This document shows, piece after piece, positions 1-8,744 of a stretch of DNA of 64,000 nucleotides. Position 1 is the stretch's first letter. Each line of letters begins with the position of its first letter. Below the pieces are notes generated by a model, which ran no database searches, was not told where the DNA came from, and saw only the letters and a program-made list of their open reading frames with translations. Position numbers and translations under genes: made by a program. Source of the DNA: Hydrogenophaga borbori (lineage in GTDB: Bacteria; Pseudomonadota; Gammaproteobacteria; Burkholderiales; Burkholderiaceae_C); NCBI RefSeq assembly GCF_003417535.1, contig NZ_QVLS01000002.1:1-64000 (forward strand), read 5' to 3'.

Positions 1-1102
<1,102 letters not shown>

Positions 1103-1112
<10 letters not shown>

Positions 1113-2095
1113 GGGCCGGCTCCGGTGGTCTGGATGTCGGTGAACGCGCTGGACGGGTCGGGCGCGGGCGAGGCGTCGGCGAAGGCCACGGCGTCGTCGA
1201 TCTCGGCGCGCACCTCGGCGTCGATGGCGTCGAGCTGGGCCAGCGTGGCGCCGCGCGCCAGGGCGCGTTCGCGCGCGCGGCGCAGCGGGTCGGCGTCGAT
1301 GGCGCCTTGCAGGTCCTGCGGGTCGCGGTAGCCCTGCGTGTCCACCGAGACGTGGCCGCGCACGCGCCAGGTGAGGGCGTGCAACAGCTGCGGGCCTTCG
1401 CCCGCGTGGATCCTGGCGACCAGGCGGCCGGCCGCCGCGTGCACGGCTTCCACGTCGTTGCCGTCGGCGGTTTCGCCGGGCACGCCCAGCGCCGCCGCGC
1501 GCGCGGCCACGCCGGGGCCGGCGCTCAGGCCGGCGGTGGCGGTGGTGGCGGAGTAGCGGTTGTCCTCGCAGACGAAGAGCACGGGCAGCCGGTAGACGGC
1601 GGCCCAGTTCAGCGATTCGAGGAAGGGACCGCGGTTGGTGGCGCCGTCGCCGAAGAAGCAGGCCACGAGCTGGGGCTTGCCTTGCAGCTTGAGCGCCTGC
1701 GCCGCGCCGCAGGCGATGGGCAGGCCGGCCGTGACCACGCCGTTGGCGCCCAGCATACCGACCGAGAAATCGGCGATGTGCATGGAGCCGCCCTTGCCGC
1801 CGTTGCTGCCGCCGGCGCGGCCGAACAGCTCGGCCATCATGCGGCGCATGTCGCCGCCCTTGGCCAGGGTGTGGCCGTGGCCGCGGTGGGTGCTGGTGAG
1901 CAGGTCCTCGCGCGTGAGGTGGGCGCAGACGCCGGCGGCCACGGCCTCCTGTCCGATGGACAGGTGCAGGGGACCGCGCACCTTGGCGCGCTCGTCCACC
2001 TTGGCGCCGAGCACGCCCACGCCACCCTGGCTGGCCACCTCGGCCGCGAGTTCGAAGGCGCGAATGCGCGCCATGGTCCGGTAGAGATCGATCAT
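1103..2095 (-). CDS. Thiamine-diphosphate dehydrogenase E1, alpha subunit
   Basis: 330 residues from ATG at 2095. The thiamine-diphosphate motif is visible as GDGATN at residues 149-154 closing with the Asn of EDN at 179, and HRGHGHTLAKG at about 70-80 is the conserved active-site stretch of E1 alpha subunits. A GTG at 2116 overlaps the stop of the TRAP gene as GTGA and would add seven residues; neither start has a strong ribosome site, so the start is uncertain. The gene lies between the fused TRAP permease and the beta subunit in one minus-strand operon. Acetoin dehydrogenase or branched 2-oxoacid dehydrogenase are the nearest alternatives; the acceptor complex is missing here. Confidence 0.88.
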
Positions 2096-2112
2096 GGAGA
2101 CAGTGGGATGGG

Positions 2113-3993
2113 TCACAAGGCCAGGGTGGTGATGCCCGGCACGGCCGCGATGATCAGCACGCCCACCAGCAGCGCGATGAGGTAGGGCCAGATGGCGCCG
2201 ATCACCTCGTCGGGCGGTGCGTCGCCGATGCGGCAGGCGATGTAGAAGCCCACGCCGATGGGGGGCATCATCAGGCCGATGTTCATGGCGCAGACGATGA
2301 CCATGGCGTAGTGCACGTCGTTGATGCCCAGCTTGTGCGCGATGGGGAACATGATGGGCGCCAGCAGCAGCACGGCGGGCAGGCCTTCGAGCAGGCAGCC
2401 CAGGGCCACGAAGACCAGGATGGTGACGGCCATGAAGCCGACCCAGCCGCCGGGCAGCGTGGTCATGAAGCCGGAGAGGTGCTGCACCACGCCGCTTTGC
2501 GTGATGGACCAGGCCATGGCCGAGGCCGAGCCCAGCACCAGCAGCACCACGCCCGAGAGCGCGGCGGTTTCCACCAGCATGTCGTAGAACTTGCGCAGGC
2601 CGATGCCGCCGTACATCACCTGGCCCACGAACAGGGCGTAGACCACGGCGACGGTGGAGACCTCGGTGGCGGTGGCCACGCCTTCGCCCACCGCGGCGCG
2701 GATGAGGAAGGGCAGCACCAGGGCGGGCGCGGCGATGAGCAGGAAGCGGCCCACCATCTGCATCGGCGCGCGCTGGGTGTGGCTCATGTCCTCGTGGCGC
2801 GCCTTCCAGCGCGCCAGCACCAGCAGCACGGCCAGCAGCACCATGGCGATGACGAAGCCGGCCTGGAACAGGCCCGCGATGGACACGCCGGCCACCGCGC
2901 CCAGCACGATGAGCACGATGCTGGGCGGCACGGTGTCGGCCATGGCCGCGCCGGTGGCCAGCAAGGCCACCATCTCGCGCGGCTTGTGGCCGCGGCGCTT
3001 CATCTCCGGGAAGAGGGCGGGGGCCACGGTGGCCATGTCCGACACCTTGGAGCCCGAGATGCCCGAGACGATGAACAGCGAGCCCAGCAGCACGTAGGAC
3101 ATGCCGGCCTTGACGTGCCCGAGCAGCGAGCCCAGGAAGTCGACGATGGCCTTGCCCATGCCGGTGGCGTCGAGGATGCAGCCCAGCAGCACGAAGATCG
3201 GCACCGAGACCAGCACCAGGCTGGACATGCCCTCGTCCATGCGACCGATGACCACAGTGAGCGGCACGTGCGTGGTGAAGGCCAGGTAGCACACCGCGCC
3301 AATGCCGAAGCAGAAGGCGATGGGCACGCCGGCCACCAGGCAGACGGCGGCGAAGCCGATGAGCACGAGGCCGATGTTGGCCGTGCCCAGCTTCATGAGC
3401 TGCGGCGAGAAGTGCCAGCACAGGCCCGCGACGGCCGCCACCAGCAGCACCGCCAGCGCCAGGTCGAGCTTGCGTGCCGAGCGGCCCGCGTACTGCACGA
3501 TGAGGGCCAGCATGGCGATGAAGCCGAAAGCGATGGAGCTGACGCGGAAGGTGTTGGGCAGGTCGAGCGCCGGCGTGTGGATGAACCACTCGTCCCTGGC
3601 GTAGTCGATGGCCGGGCCGACGAGCGCCAGCAGCACGGCGGCGATGGCCACCAGCGCGAAGGCGTGCACGAACTCGCGCAGGCGCGGCGGCAGCAGGTCG
3701 ACGAACAGGCCCAGGCGCAGGTGCTCGTTGCGGTGAACCGCGATGGCCGCGCCCAGCATGGTGAGCCAGATGAAGGAGATCGAGACGACCTCGTCGGACC
3801 ACACCAGGGATTGGTTGAACAGGTAGCGCGAGATCACGCCCACGAGCAGCAGCACCGTGATGTTGAGCATCAGCAGGGCCGAGACGGCCTCCAGCGGCTT
3901 GAGCCAGAGCGGGCTGCGGCGCGTGTCGTGAAGGACGGCGCCCTTGAAGGCGCCGTCGGCGTCGGCGGAGGTGCCGGCGATGAGTTCGCTCAT
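2113..3993 (-). CDS. TRAP transporter fused permease, DctQ-DctM type
   Basis: 626 residues, inner membrane. Residues about 1-190 are the four-helix small subunit (DctQ), and the rest is the large DctM subunit with motifs shared with other TRAP permeases, for example FIVSGISGSKVSDMATVAP and TGAAMADTVPPSIVLIVLG. It would couple inward sodium or proton movement to uptake of an organic acid delivered by the binding protein encoded just upstream. The ATG at 3993 follows a long inverted repeat by only two bases, so the start region may be structured in the mRNA. The stop overlaps a possible GTG start of E1 alpha. Fusion of Q and M is common in this family; the substrate is unknown. Confidence 0.92.
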   Translation of the reverse strand: MSELIAGTSADADGAFKGAVLHDTRRSPLWLKPLEAVSALLMLNITVLLLVGVISRYLFNQSLVWSDEVVSISFIWLTMLGAAIAVHRNEHLRLGLFVDLLPPRLREFVHAFALVAIAAVLLALVGPAIDYARDEWFIHTPALDLPNTFRVSSIAFGFIAMLALIVQYAGRSARKLDLALAVLLVAAVAGLCWHFSPQLMKLGTANIGLVLIGFAAVCLVAGVPIAFCFGIGAVCYLAFTTHVPLTVVIGRMDEGMSSLVLVSVPIFVLLGCILDATGMGKAIVDFLGSLLGHVKAGMSYVLLGSLFIVSGISGSKVSDMATVAPALFPEMKRRGHKPREMVALLATGAAMADTVPPSIVLIVLGAVAGVSIAGLFQAGFVIAMVLLAVLLVLARWKARHEDMSHTQRAPMQMVGRFLLIAAPALVLPFLIRAAVGEGVATATEVSTVAVVYALFVGQVMYGGIGLRKFYDMLVETAALSGVVLLVLGSASAMAWSITQSGVVQHLSGFMTTLPGGWVGFMAVTILVFVALGCLLEGLPAVLLLAPIMFPIAHKLGINDVHYAMVIVCAMNIGLMMPPIGVGFYIACRIGDAPPDEVIGAIWPYLIALLVGVLIIAAVPGITTLAL

Positions 3994-4083
3994 CGGACCG
4001 CCCGCCGGGCCGCCCCAAGGGCGGTCTGCGCCCCCTTGGGGGGCAGCGAATACACGAAGTGATGAGCGTGGGGGTTCATTTTT
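3994..4083. repeat. Intercistronic inverted-repeat element (copy A) between dctP and dctQM
   Basis: The 90-base gap contains a perfect 8-bp stem, GACCGCCC at 3996-4003 with GGGCGGTC at 4019-4026, and a second palindrome CCCCCTTGGGGG at 4031-4042, followed by GCAGCGAA and a GAGCGTGGGGG tail. The same order of modules (GGGCCGCCCCAAGG, a CCCCC/GGGGG palindrome, GCAGCGAA, GAGCGT.GGGG) recurs inside aroA near 43134-43203 in the other orientation, so it belongs to a dispersed repeat family. Its position suggests an mRNA structure that lets the binding protein be made in excess of the permease; that role is inference. Confidence 0.75.
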
Positions 4084-5100
4084 TCAGCCCAGCTTGCCGG
4101 TGTACTTCTCCATCACCGCCCAGGCCTCGTCGCCGAACTTGGCTTTCCACTCGGCGTAGAAGCCGGCGCTGCGCAGCTTCTCGCGGAAGGGCGCGGTGGC
4201 GGGCGAGTTGAAGACGATGCCCTTGGCCGTGAGGTCCTTCTGCAGCGTGGCCTCGTTGGCGGCCACGTCCACGCGCTCCTTCACGGCGGCGGCGTTGATG
4301 TGCTTGGTCACGATGTCGCGCACGTCGGGCGGCAGGCGGTCCCAGGCGCGGCGGTTGATCAGCGTCCAGAAGCCGTCCCACATGTGGTTGGTGAGCGAGC
4401 AGTACTTCTGCACCTCGTAGAGCTTGAAGTTGGAGATGACCGCGAACGGGTTCTCCTGTCCATCGGCCACCTTGGTCTGCAGGGCCGTGTACATCTCGGA
4501 CGCGTTGATCGAGATCGGCGAGGAGCCGAAGGCCTTGAACATCGAGGTCCACATCGGCGACACCGGCACGCGGATCTTGAAGCCCTCGAGGTCGGCCGGC
4601 GTGTTGATGGGCTTGGTGGACGAGGTGGTCTGGCGGAAGCCGTTGTCCCAGATGCGGTCGAGCGCGTGCAGGTTGGCCTTGGCGATTTGCGCGCGGATGT
4701 AGGCACCGACGTCGCCGTCCATGGCCTTCCACACGGCGTCGTAGTTGGGGAAGGCGAAGCCCAGGCCGTTGAGCGCGGCCGGCGTGACCAGGGTGGACAG
4801 GATGAGGCCGGAGAGGTTGAACATCTCCACGCCGCCCGAGCGCAGCTGGCTCAGCGTGTCGGTGTCGGAGCCGAGCTGGTTGCTGGGGAACAGCTGGATG
4901 TCCATGCGGCCGTTGGTTTCCTTCTTGATGGCCTCCACGGCTTCCTTGGCGCGCACGTTCATGGGGTGCTGCGGCGGCTGGTTGTTGGCGTACTTGAAGG
5001 TGAACTCGGCGTTCTGGCCGTACGCCAGCTTCAGCGGCGCGGCAATGCTGGCCGCGGTGATGCCCGTGGCCTTGATCAGGGTGCGGCGGGAAAGGCTCAT
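4084..5100 (-). CDS. TRAP transporter substrate-binding protein, DctP family
   Basis: 338 residues from ATG at 5100. The N-terminus has a twin-arginine-like stretch (SRRTLIK) and a hydrophobic signal ending near AYGQ, so the mature protein is probably periplasmic and exported folded. The mature part has typical DctP features: YANNQPPQHPMN near its start, a central FKIRVPVSPMW region and LTNHMWDGFWTLIN. It captures an organic acid for the DctQM permease encoded next. It is preceded by the SDR gene (48 bases) and followed by the repeat element at 3994-4083. The ligand cannot be read from sequence. Confidence 0.9.
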   Translation of the reverse strand: MSLSRRTLIKATGITAASIAAPLKLAYGQNAEFTFKYANNQPPQHPMNVRAKEAVEAIKKETNGRMDIQLFPSNQLGSDTDTLSQLRSGGVEMFNLSGLILSTLVTPAALNGLGFAFPNYDAVWKAMDGDVGAYIRAQIAKANLHALDRIWDNGFRQTTSSTKPINTPADLEGFKIRVPVSPMWTSMFKAFGSSPISINASEMYTALQTKVADGQENPFAVISNFKLYEVQKYCSLTNHMWDGFWTLINRRAWDRLPPDVRDIVTKHINAAAVKERVDVAANEATLQKDLTAKGIVFNSPATAPFREKLRSAGFYAEWKAKFGDEAWAVMEKYTGKLG

Positions 5101-5147
5101 CGTGTGTCTCCTCTGTGTGGTGGGACTGGCGGGGAAAGCGGTGCGGC

Positions 5148-5960
5148 TCAGGCGGCGGGCGCGGTGGCGGCGGGAATGTCGAACAGCTGGCGCATGTACA
5201 GGCCGCTGGCGAGGTAGCCACCGTCCACGCCCAGGGTCTGGCCGGTGACGAAGCTGGCCTGCTCGGAGGCGAAGAACAGCGCGGCGGCCGAGACCTCGGC
5301 CGGCGAGCAGAAGCGGTGCATGGGGCAGACGTCGAGGTAGGTGCTGGCCTTGGAGCTGCCGTGCAGGGTGCGGATCATGGGCGTGTCCACGAAGCCGGGC
5401 GCGATGGCGTTGACGGTGATGCCGTGCTCGCCGAGTTCGATGGCGAACTGCGCCGTCATGGCGATGAGCGCGGCCTTGGAACTGCCATAGGCCAGGCGGC
5501 CGGTGCCCGCGCGCACGCCGCTGATGGACGAGACATTGACGATGCGGCCCCAGCGCTGGCGCTTCATGCCGGGCAGCACCGCCTGCGTGAGCAGCATGGG
5601 CGCGGTGAGGTTGATGGCCAGCGTGGTGTTCCACTGCGCCAGCGAAACCTGGTCGTGCGGCTGCGTGGAGACCACGCCGGCGTTGTTGATGAGGATGTCC
5701 ACCCGAGGGAAGCGCTGCCCCAGCGCGGCCATGGCGCGCTGAATGGCTTCGGCGTCGGCCAGGTCCAGCACCAGGGCTTCGGCCTGGCCGCCGGCCTGGC
5801 GGATGCCCTGCGCCGCCTGTTCGGCCGCCGGGCCGTTGCGGTCCACGATGCAGACCGTGGCGCCCTGTTGCGCGAGGTCTTGCGCGATCTGCAGACCGAT
5901 GCCGCTGGCGGCGCCCGTGACCAGGGCGATGCGCCCGCCGTGCTGATTGGGGTTGTCCAT
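5148..5960 (-). CDS. SDR family NAD(P)-dependent oxidoreductase
   Basis: 270 residues, the standard length of a classical short-chain dehydrogenase. The nucleotide motif is TGAASGIG, the NNAG motif is present as INNAGV, and the catalytic Ser-Tyr-Lys set is in NVSSISG and YGSSK. Asp in CIVDRNG after the second strand suggests NAD(H) preference. It is the first gene of the minus-strand TRAP/E1 operon and diverges from the IclR regulator, so it probably oxidises or reduces the imported hydroxy or keto compound before the E1 step. The exact substrate is unknown. Confidence 0.9.
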   Translation of the reverse strand: MDNPNQHGGRIALVTGAASGIGLQIAQDLAQQGATVCIVDRNGPAAEQAAQGIRQAGGQAEALVLDLADAEAIQRAMAALGQRFPRVDILINNAGVVSTQPHDQVSLAQWNTTLAINLTAPMLLTQAVLPGMKRQRWGRIVNVSSISGVRAGTGRLAYGSSKAALIAMTAQFAIELGEHGITVNAIAPGFVDTPMIRTLHGSSKASTYLDVCPMHRFCSPAEVSAAALFFASEQASFVTGQTLGVDGGYLASGLYMRQLFDIPAATAPAA

Positions 5961-6065
5961 CTCGCCCTTGTGAGGTTGAATGTCCAGAATGTGAATCGAA
6001 TGGACCGATGTTGGCAGCACAACCCGGGGCTGCGTCAGAGGAAAACCCTGAATCCGTCCGCAAAA

Positions 6066-6086
6066 GCGGTCCACTATGTGATCCGC
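6066..6086. promoter_or_regulatory. Candidate IclR-type operator
   Basis: The divergent gap 5961-6107 holds the imperfect palindrome GCGGTCCAC-TAT-GTGATCCGC, matching at seven of nine arm positions, 21 bases before the IclR ATG. IclR regulators usually bind palindromes of this size and control themselves and the divergent catabolic operon. Assignment rests on position and symmetry only. Confidence 0.45.
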
Positions 6087-6107
6087 GGTTTGCGGGTTTT
6101 CACCAAG

Positions 6108-6923
6108 ATGAACACACCCGAACCACCGGCCGGCGAAACCGCCGGCGCGCAGACCCTGAGAAGGGGGCTGGGCATCCTGAAGCTGCTGGCGCGCCATCAG
6201 CCCGAGGGGCTGCGCATCGGCGAGATCGGGCGCCGCCTGGGCCTGAGCAAGGCCACGGCGGTGCGGCTCACGCACACGCTGGCTGACGAGCGCTTCGTGG
6301 TGCACGACCCGGCCACGCGCTGCTACCGCCTGGGGCCGGAGTCCTTCGTGGTGGGGCTGGCGGCCGAGCCCAGCTACTCGCTGCAGCGCCTGGCCACGGC
6401 CTCGCTGCGCGCGCTGGCGCTGGAGACCGGTGACTGGGTGTTCTTCTCGGTGGTGCAGGGGCTGGAGGCGATCTGCCTGTCGCGCGAGACGGGGCACGGT
6501 CCGATTCCCAGCGACGCGCTGCGCCTGGGCGACCGGCACCCGCTGGGCGTGGGCGCGGGTGGCCTGGCCATCCTGGCGGCGCTGCCCGACGACGAGGTGG
6601 AGCACGCGCTGTCGGTCAACGGCCCCTACATCGACGAGCACTTTCCCAAGTCGCCGGTGGCGGTGATCCGCCACCTGGTGGCCGAAACGCGCGAGCGCGG
6701 CTACGCGGTGATCCCGGGCATCGTGGTGCCGGGCTACTGGGCGCTGGGGGTGTCGCTGCAGCAGCGCGACGGTCGGCCGGTGGGCGCCATCGTGCTGGTG
6801 GCCAGCGAATCGCGCCTGCACCCGACGCGCCGCGCCGCGCTCGGCGAGCGCATGCTCAACATCGGCCGGGACCTGATGAGCCGTGCCGCGCAGGGCGAGG
6901 GCGAGGCCGCACCCTATCGGTGA
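6108..6923 (+). CDS. IclR family transcriptional regulator
   Basis: 271 residues. The winged helix-turn-helix is at about residues 15-75 (LRRGLGILKLLARHQPEGLR, then LGLSKATAVRLTHTL), followed by the C-terminal effector-binding domain that includes HPLGVGAGGLAILAALPDDE, the conserved IclR sensor stretch. It is divergent from the SDR-TRAP-E1 operon and very probably controls it, with the imported acid or an intermediate as inducer. The ATG at 6108 was chosen because the upstream in-frame sequence lies in the intergenic region. The stop overlaps the end of the convergent gene by 10 bases. Confidence 0.9.
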   Translation: MNTPEPPAGETAGAQTLRRGLGILKLLARHQPEGLRIGEIGRRLGLSKATAVRLTHTLADERFVVHDPATRCYRLGPESFVVGLAAEPSYSLQRLATASLRALALETGDWVFFSVVQGLEAICLSRETGHGPIPSDALRLGDRHPLGVGAGGLAILAALPDDEVEHALSVNGPYIDEHFPKSPVAVIRHLVAETRERGYAVIPGIVVPGYWALGVSLQQRDGRPVGAIVLVASESRLHPTRRAALGERMLNIGRDLMSRAAQGEGEAAPYR

Positions 6924-7483
6924 GGCTCGGCCGGCTCCAGGATGCTCCTGGGCGGGTTGCGCTTCATCTCGTCGGCCAGGGTCACCTGCTCGGGGCTCAT
7001 GCACTCGTCGGCCACCCGCAGGCCGAGCTTCTGGCTCATGAGCATGGACTTGTTGCCCAGCTGCAGCCAGAGCGCACCGCGTTTCGGGTCTTCCAGGCGG
7101 ATGGCGCCGGTGCGGCTTTCCACCGGGTGCATGAAGTAGCGCGCCTTGCGGGGCTTGTCGACCTGCAGGATGAAGAAGCCTTGGCGCTTGGCGGGCGTGA
7201 CCTGCACGGCGTTGCCCAGCTCGCAGGGGATGTTGCCGACGTAGACCCGCTGGGCCACCGCGAGCTCGGCGTCGCTCAGGGACACGTCGGTGTCTTCGTC
7301 GATCGGCGTCGCCTCTTCCACGGCCTTGGCCGCCGAGCGGGCCAGGGGCGCGCGCTTCTGGGTCGGCGTCTGGGTCGCGGGCTTGGCCACGGCCTGGGAT
7401 GCGGGGGCCTGTGCCAGCGCGGCGGGCGCCAAGGCCAGGGCGCTCAAGGAGACCAAGGAGACCAGGAGGGGGAGGGGCTTCAT
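6914..7483 (-). CDS. Hypothetical periplasmic protein
   Basis: 189 residues. A clear signal peptide (MKPLPLLVSLVSLSALALAP, cleavage near ALAQA) is followed by a low-complexity Ala/Thr/Gln stretch to about residue 60, then a compact domain with VYVGNIPCELGNAVQV and GFFILQVDKPRKARYFMHPV. I do not recognise a function. Similar secreted proteins are common in Comamonadaceae genomes, to my recollection. It stands alone, convergent with the IclR gene, and its promoter must lie in the 163-base gap shared with the divergent ParD-like gene. Confidence 0.75.
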   Translation of the reverse strand: MKPLPLLVSLVSLSALALAPAALAQAPASQAVAKPATQTPTQKRAPLARSAAKAVEEATPIDEDTDVSLSDAELAVAQRVYVGNIPCELGNAVQVTPAKRQGFFILQVDKPRKARYFMHPVESRTGAIRLEDPKRGALWLQLGNKSMLMSQKLGLRVADECMSPEQVTLADEMKRNPPRSILEPAEPHR

Positions 7484-7604
7484 GGGTCGCGGCAGGTGGT
7501 GGGGATCAGCGCGCAGTCTGCGCGCACCGCTGGCGAAAGGGTGTTCGCAGATGTTTCCGTGGGGCCGTGCCCCTGTCGGCGCGTCCTGGACGCAGGCACC
7601 ATCC

Positions 7605-7640
7605 GATTCTATATACTTCGTATATGTTTCGTATAGAATC
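7605..7640. promoter_or_regulatory. AT-rich inverted and direct repeats upstream of the ParD-like gene (putative autoregulatory operator/promoter)
   Basis: An unusually AT-rich island in GC-rich DNA. GATTCTATA at 7605-7613 and TATAGAATC at 7632-7640 form a perfect 9-bp inverted repeat. Inside it, TTCGTATA occurs twice, at 7617-7624 and 7628-7635, exactly 11 bp apart, i.e. one helical turn, and TATACTTCGTATA is itself palindromic. The ATG follows six bases later. This is the layout expected for cooperative binding by a ribbon-helix-helix antitoxin-like dimer over its own promoter. Confidence 0.6.
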
Positions 7641-7646
7641 AGACCC

Positions 7647-7910
7647 ATGGGCATCGTAAAGATTTCGGACCAGATGCACGAGAACCTGCGCCTGGCGAGC
7701 AACGCGCTCAGCCGCTCCATCAACGCGCAGGCCGAACACTGGATGCGTGTGGGCATGTTGGCCGAGCTGCACCCGGACCTGGACCACCAGGCGATCGCGC
7801 GCCTGTTGGTCCGGGCCGAACTCGAGGGCGGGCTGGACATCGCGCTGGCGGTTCCGCCCGAGGGCAGGGGCCGCCAGTCCCGCGCGCCATCGAACGGAAA
7901 ACGCGGATGA
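7647..7910 (+). CDS. ParD-like antitoxin-family protein
   Basis: 87 residues starting MGIVKISDQMHENLRLASNA, then LSRSINAQAEHWMRVGMLAE. The short beta strand (VKIS) followed by two helices rich in Arg/Ser matches the ribbon-helix-helix fold of ParD-like proteins; the C-terminal third is basic and probably disordered. Its stop overlaps the next gene as ATGA (7907-7910), so the two are translationally coupled. There is no ParE, RelE or PIN toxin next to it; the partner is a methionine aminopeptidase. The strongly symmetric upstream DNA suggests autoregulation. Family assignment is from pattern recognition; a toxin-antitoxin role is not shown. Confidence 0.75.
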   Translation: MGIVKISDQMHENLRLASNALSRSINAQAEHWMRVGMLAELHPDLDHQAIARLLVRAELEGGLDIALAVPPEGRGRQSRAPSNGKRG

Positions 7911-8698
7911 CCCGGGGCGTCGCCATCCAGTCCGCCGAGGGCATCGAGAAGGCGCGGCGCGCCGGCCAACTGGCGGCCGAGGTGCTGAGCGCCGTTGCGC
8001 CCCACGTGGTGCCGGGCGTGAGCACCGAAGCGCTCGACCGCCTCTGCCACGAGCACATCGTGAACGTGCAAGGCGCCCTTCCCGCGAACCTGGGCTACCA
8101 CGGTTACCCCAAGACCATCCTCACCTCCGTCAACCAGGTGGTCTGTCACGGCATTCCGTCGCCCGACAAGATCCTGAGGAAGGGCGACATCGTCAACATC
8201 GACGTCGCGGTCAACAAGGACGGCTGGTTCGGTGACACCAGCCGCATGTATTTCGTCGGCGAGCCCGGCATCCTGGCCCGCCGCCTGGTGGAGGCGACCT
8301 ACGAGGCCCTGGTCGCCGGCATCCGGCAGGTCCGGCCCGGCGCGACGCTGGGCGATATCGGTCATGCCATCCAGTCGGTCGCGCACCGCGAGCGCTTCAG
8401 CGTTGTGCGCGAGTACTGCGGACATGGCATCGGGCAGATCTACCACGACAAGCCGGATGTGCCGCACCACGGCCAGCGGGGGGAAGGGCTGCGGCTGGAG
8501 GCGGGCATGGTCTTCACCATCGAGCCGATGCTCAACGCCGGCCGGCGCGAGACGCGCACCCTGGCCGATGGATGGACCGTCGTGACGAAGGATCGCTCGC
8601 TGTCGGCGCAGTGGGAGCACATGGTGGCCGTGACGCCAGAGGGGTGCGAGGTGCTGACCCGTTGGCCGGACGGCACGGGGGCGTACGCACCGGTGTGA
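7907..8698 (+). CDS. map: Type I methionine aminopeptidase
   Basis: 263 residues, the full length of MAP type I. All metal ligands are present: Asp99, Asp110, His173, Glu206 and Glu237, with the catalytic His81; each sits two residues after its counterpart in the E. coli enzyme (97, 108, 171, 204, 235, 79), so the enzyme should be active. It removes the initiator Met from nascent proteins. It is coupled by a 4-base overlap to the ParD-like gene and is not in the rpsB-linked context usual for the housekeeping map, so it is probably a second copy with a special role or regulation. Confidence 0.93.
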   Translation: MTRGVAIQSAEGIEKARRAGQLAAEVLSAVAPHVVPGVSTEALDRLCHEHIVNVQGALPANLGYHGYPKTILTSVNQVVCHGIPSPDKILRKGDIVNIDVAVNKDGWFGDTSRMYFVGEPGILARRLVEATYEALVAGIRQVRPGATLGDIGHAIQSVAHRERFSVVREYCGHGIGQIYHDKPDVPHHGQRGEGLRLEAGMVFTIEPMLNAGRRETRTLADGWTVVTKDRSLSAQWEHMVAVTPEGCEVLTRWPDGTGAYAPV

Positions 8699-8744
8699 GT
8701 GCCAGCCGGGCCGGGCGGCAGCGAGCTCGCTAAGCTGCGCGCCC

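Noticed and set aside
2311..4062. Long open frame (583 codons) on the plus strand opposite the TRAP permease
   Set aside because: Composition is His/Gln/Gly/Arg-rich without any family pattern and lies antisense to a clear membrane transporter; it is a by-product of high GC third positions.
7647..8698. Classical ParDE toxin-antitoxin module
   Set aside because: No ParE-like frame of about 100 residues is next to the ParD-like gene on either strand; the neighbour is a full methionine aminopeptidase.
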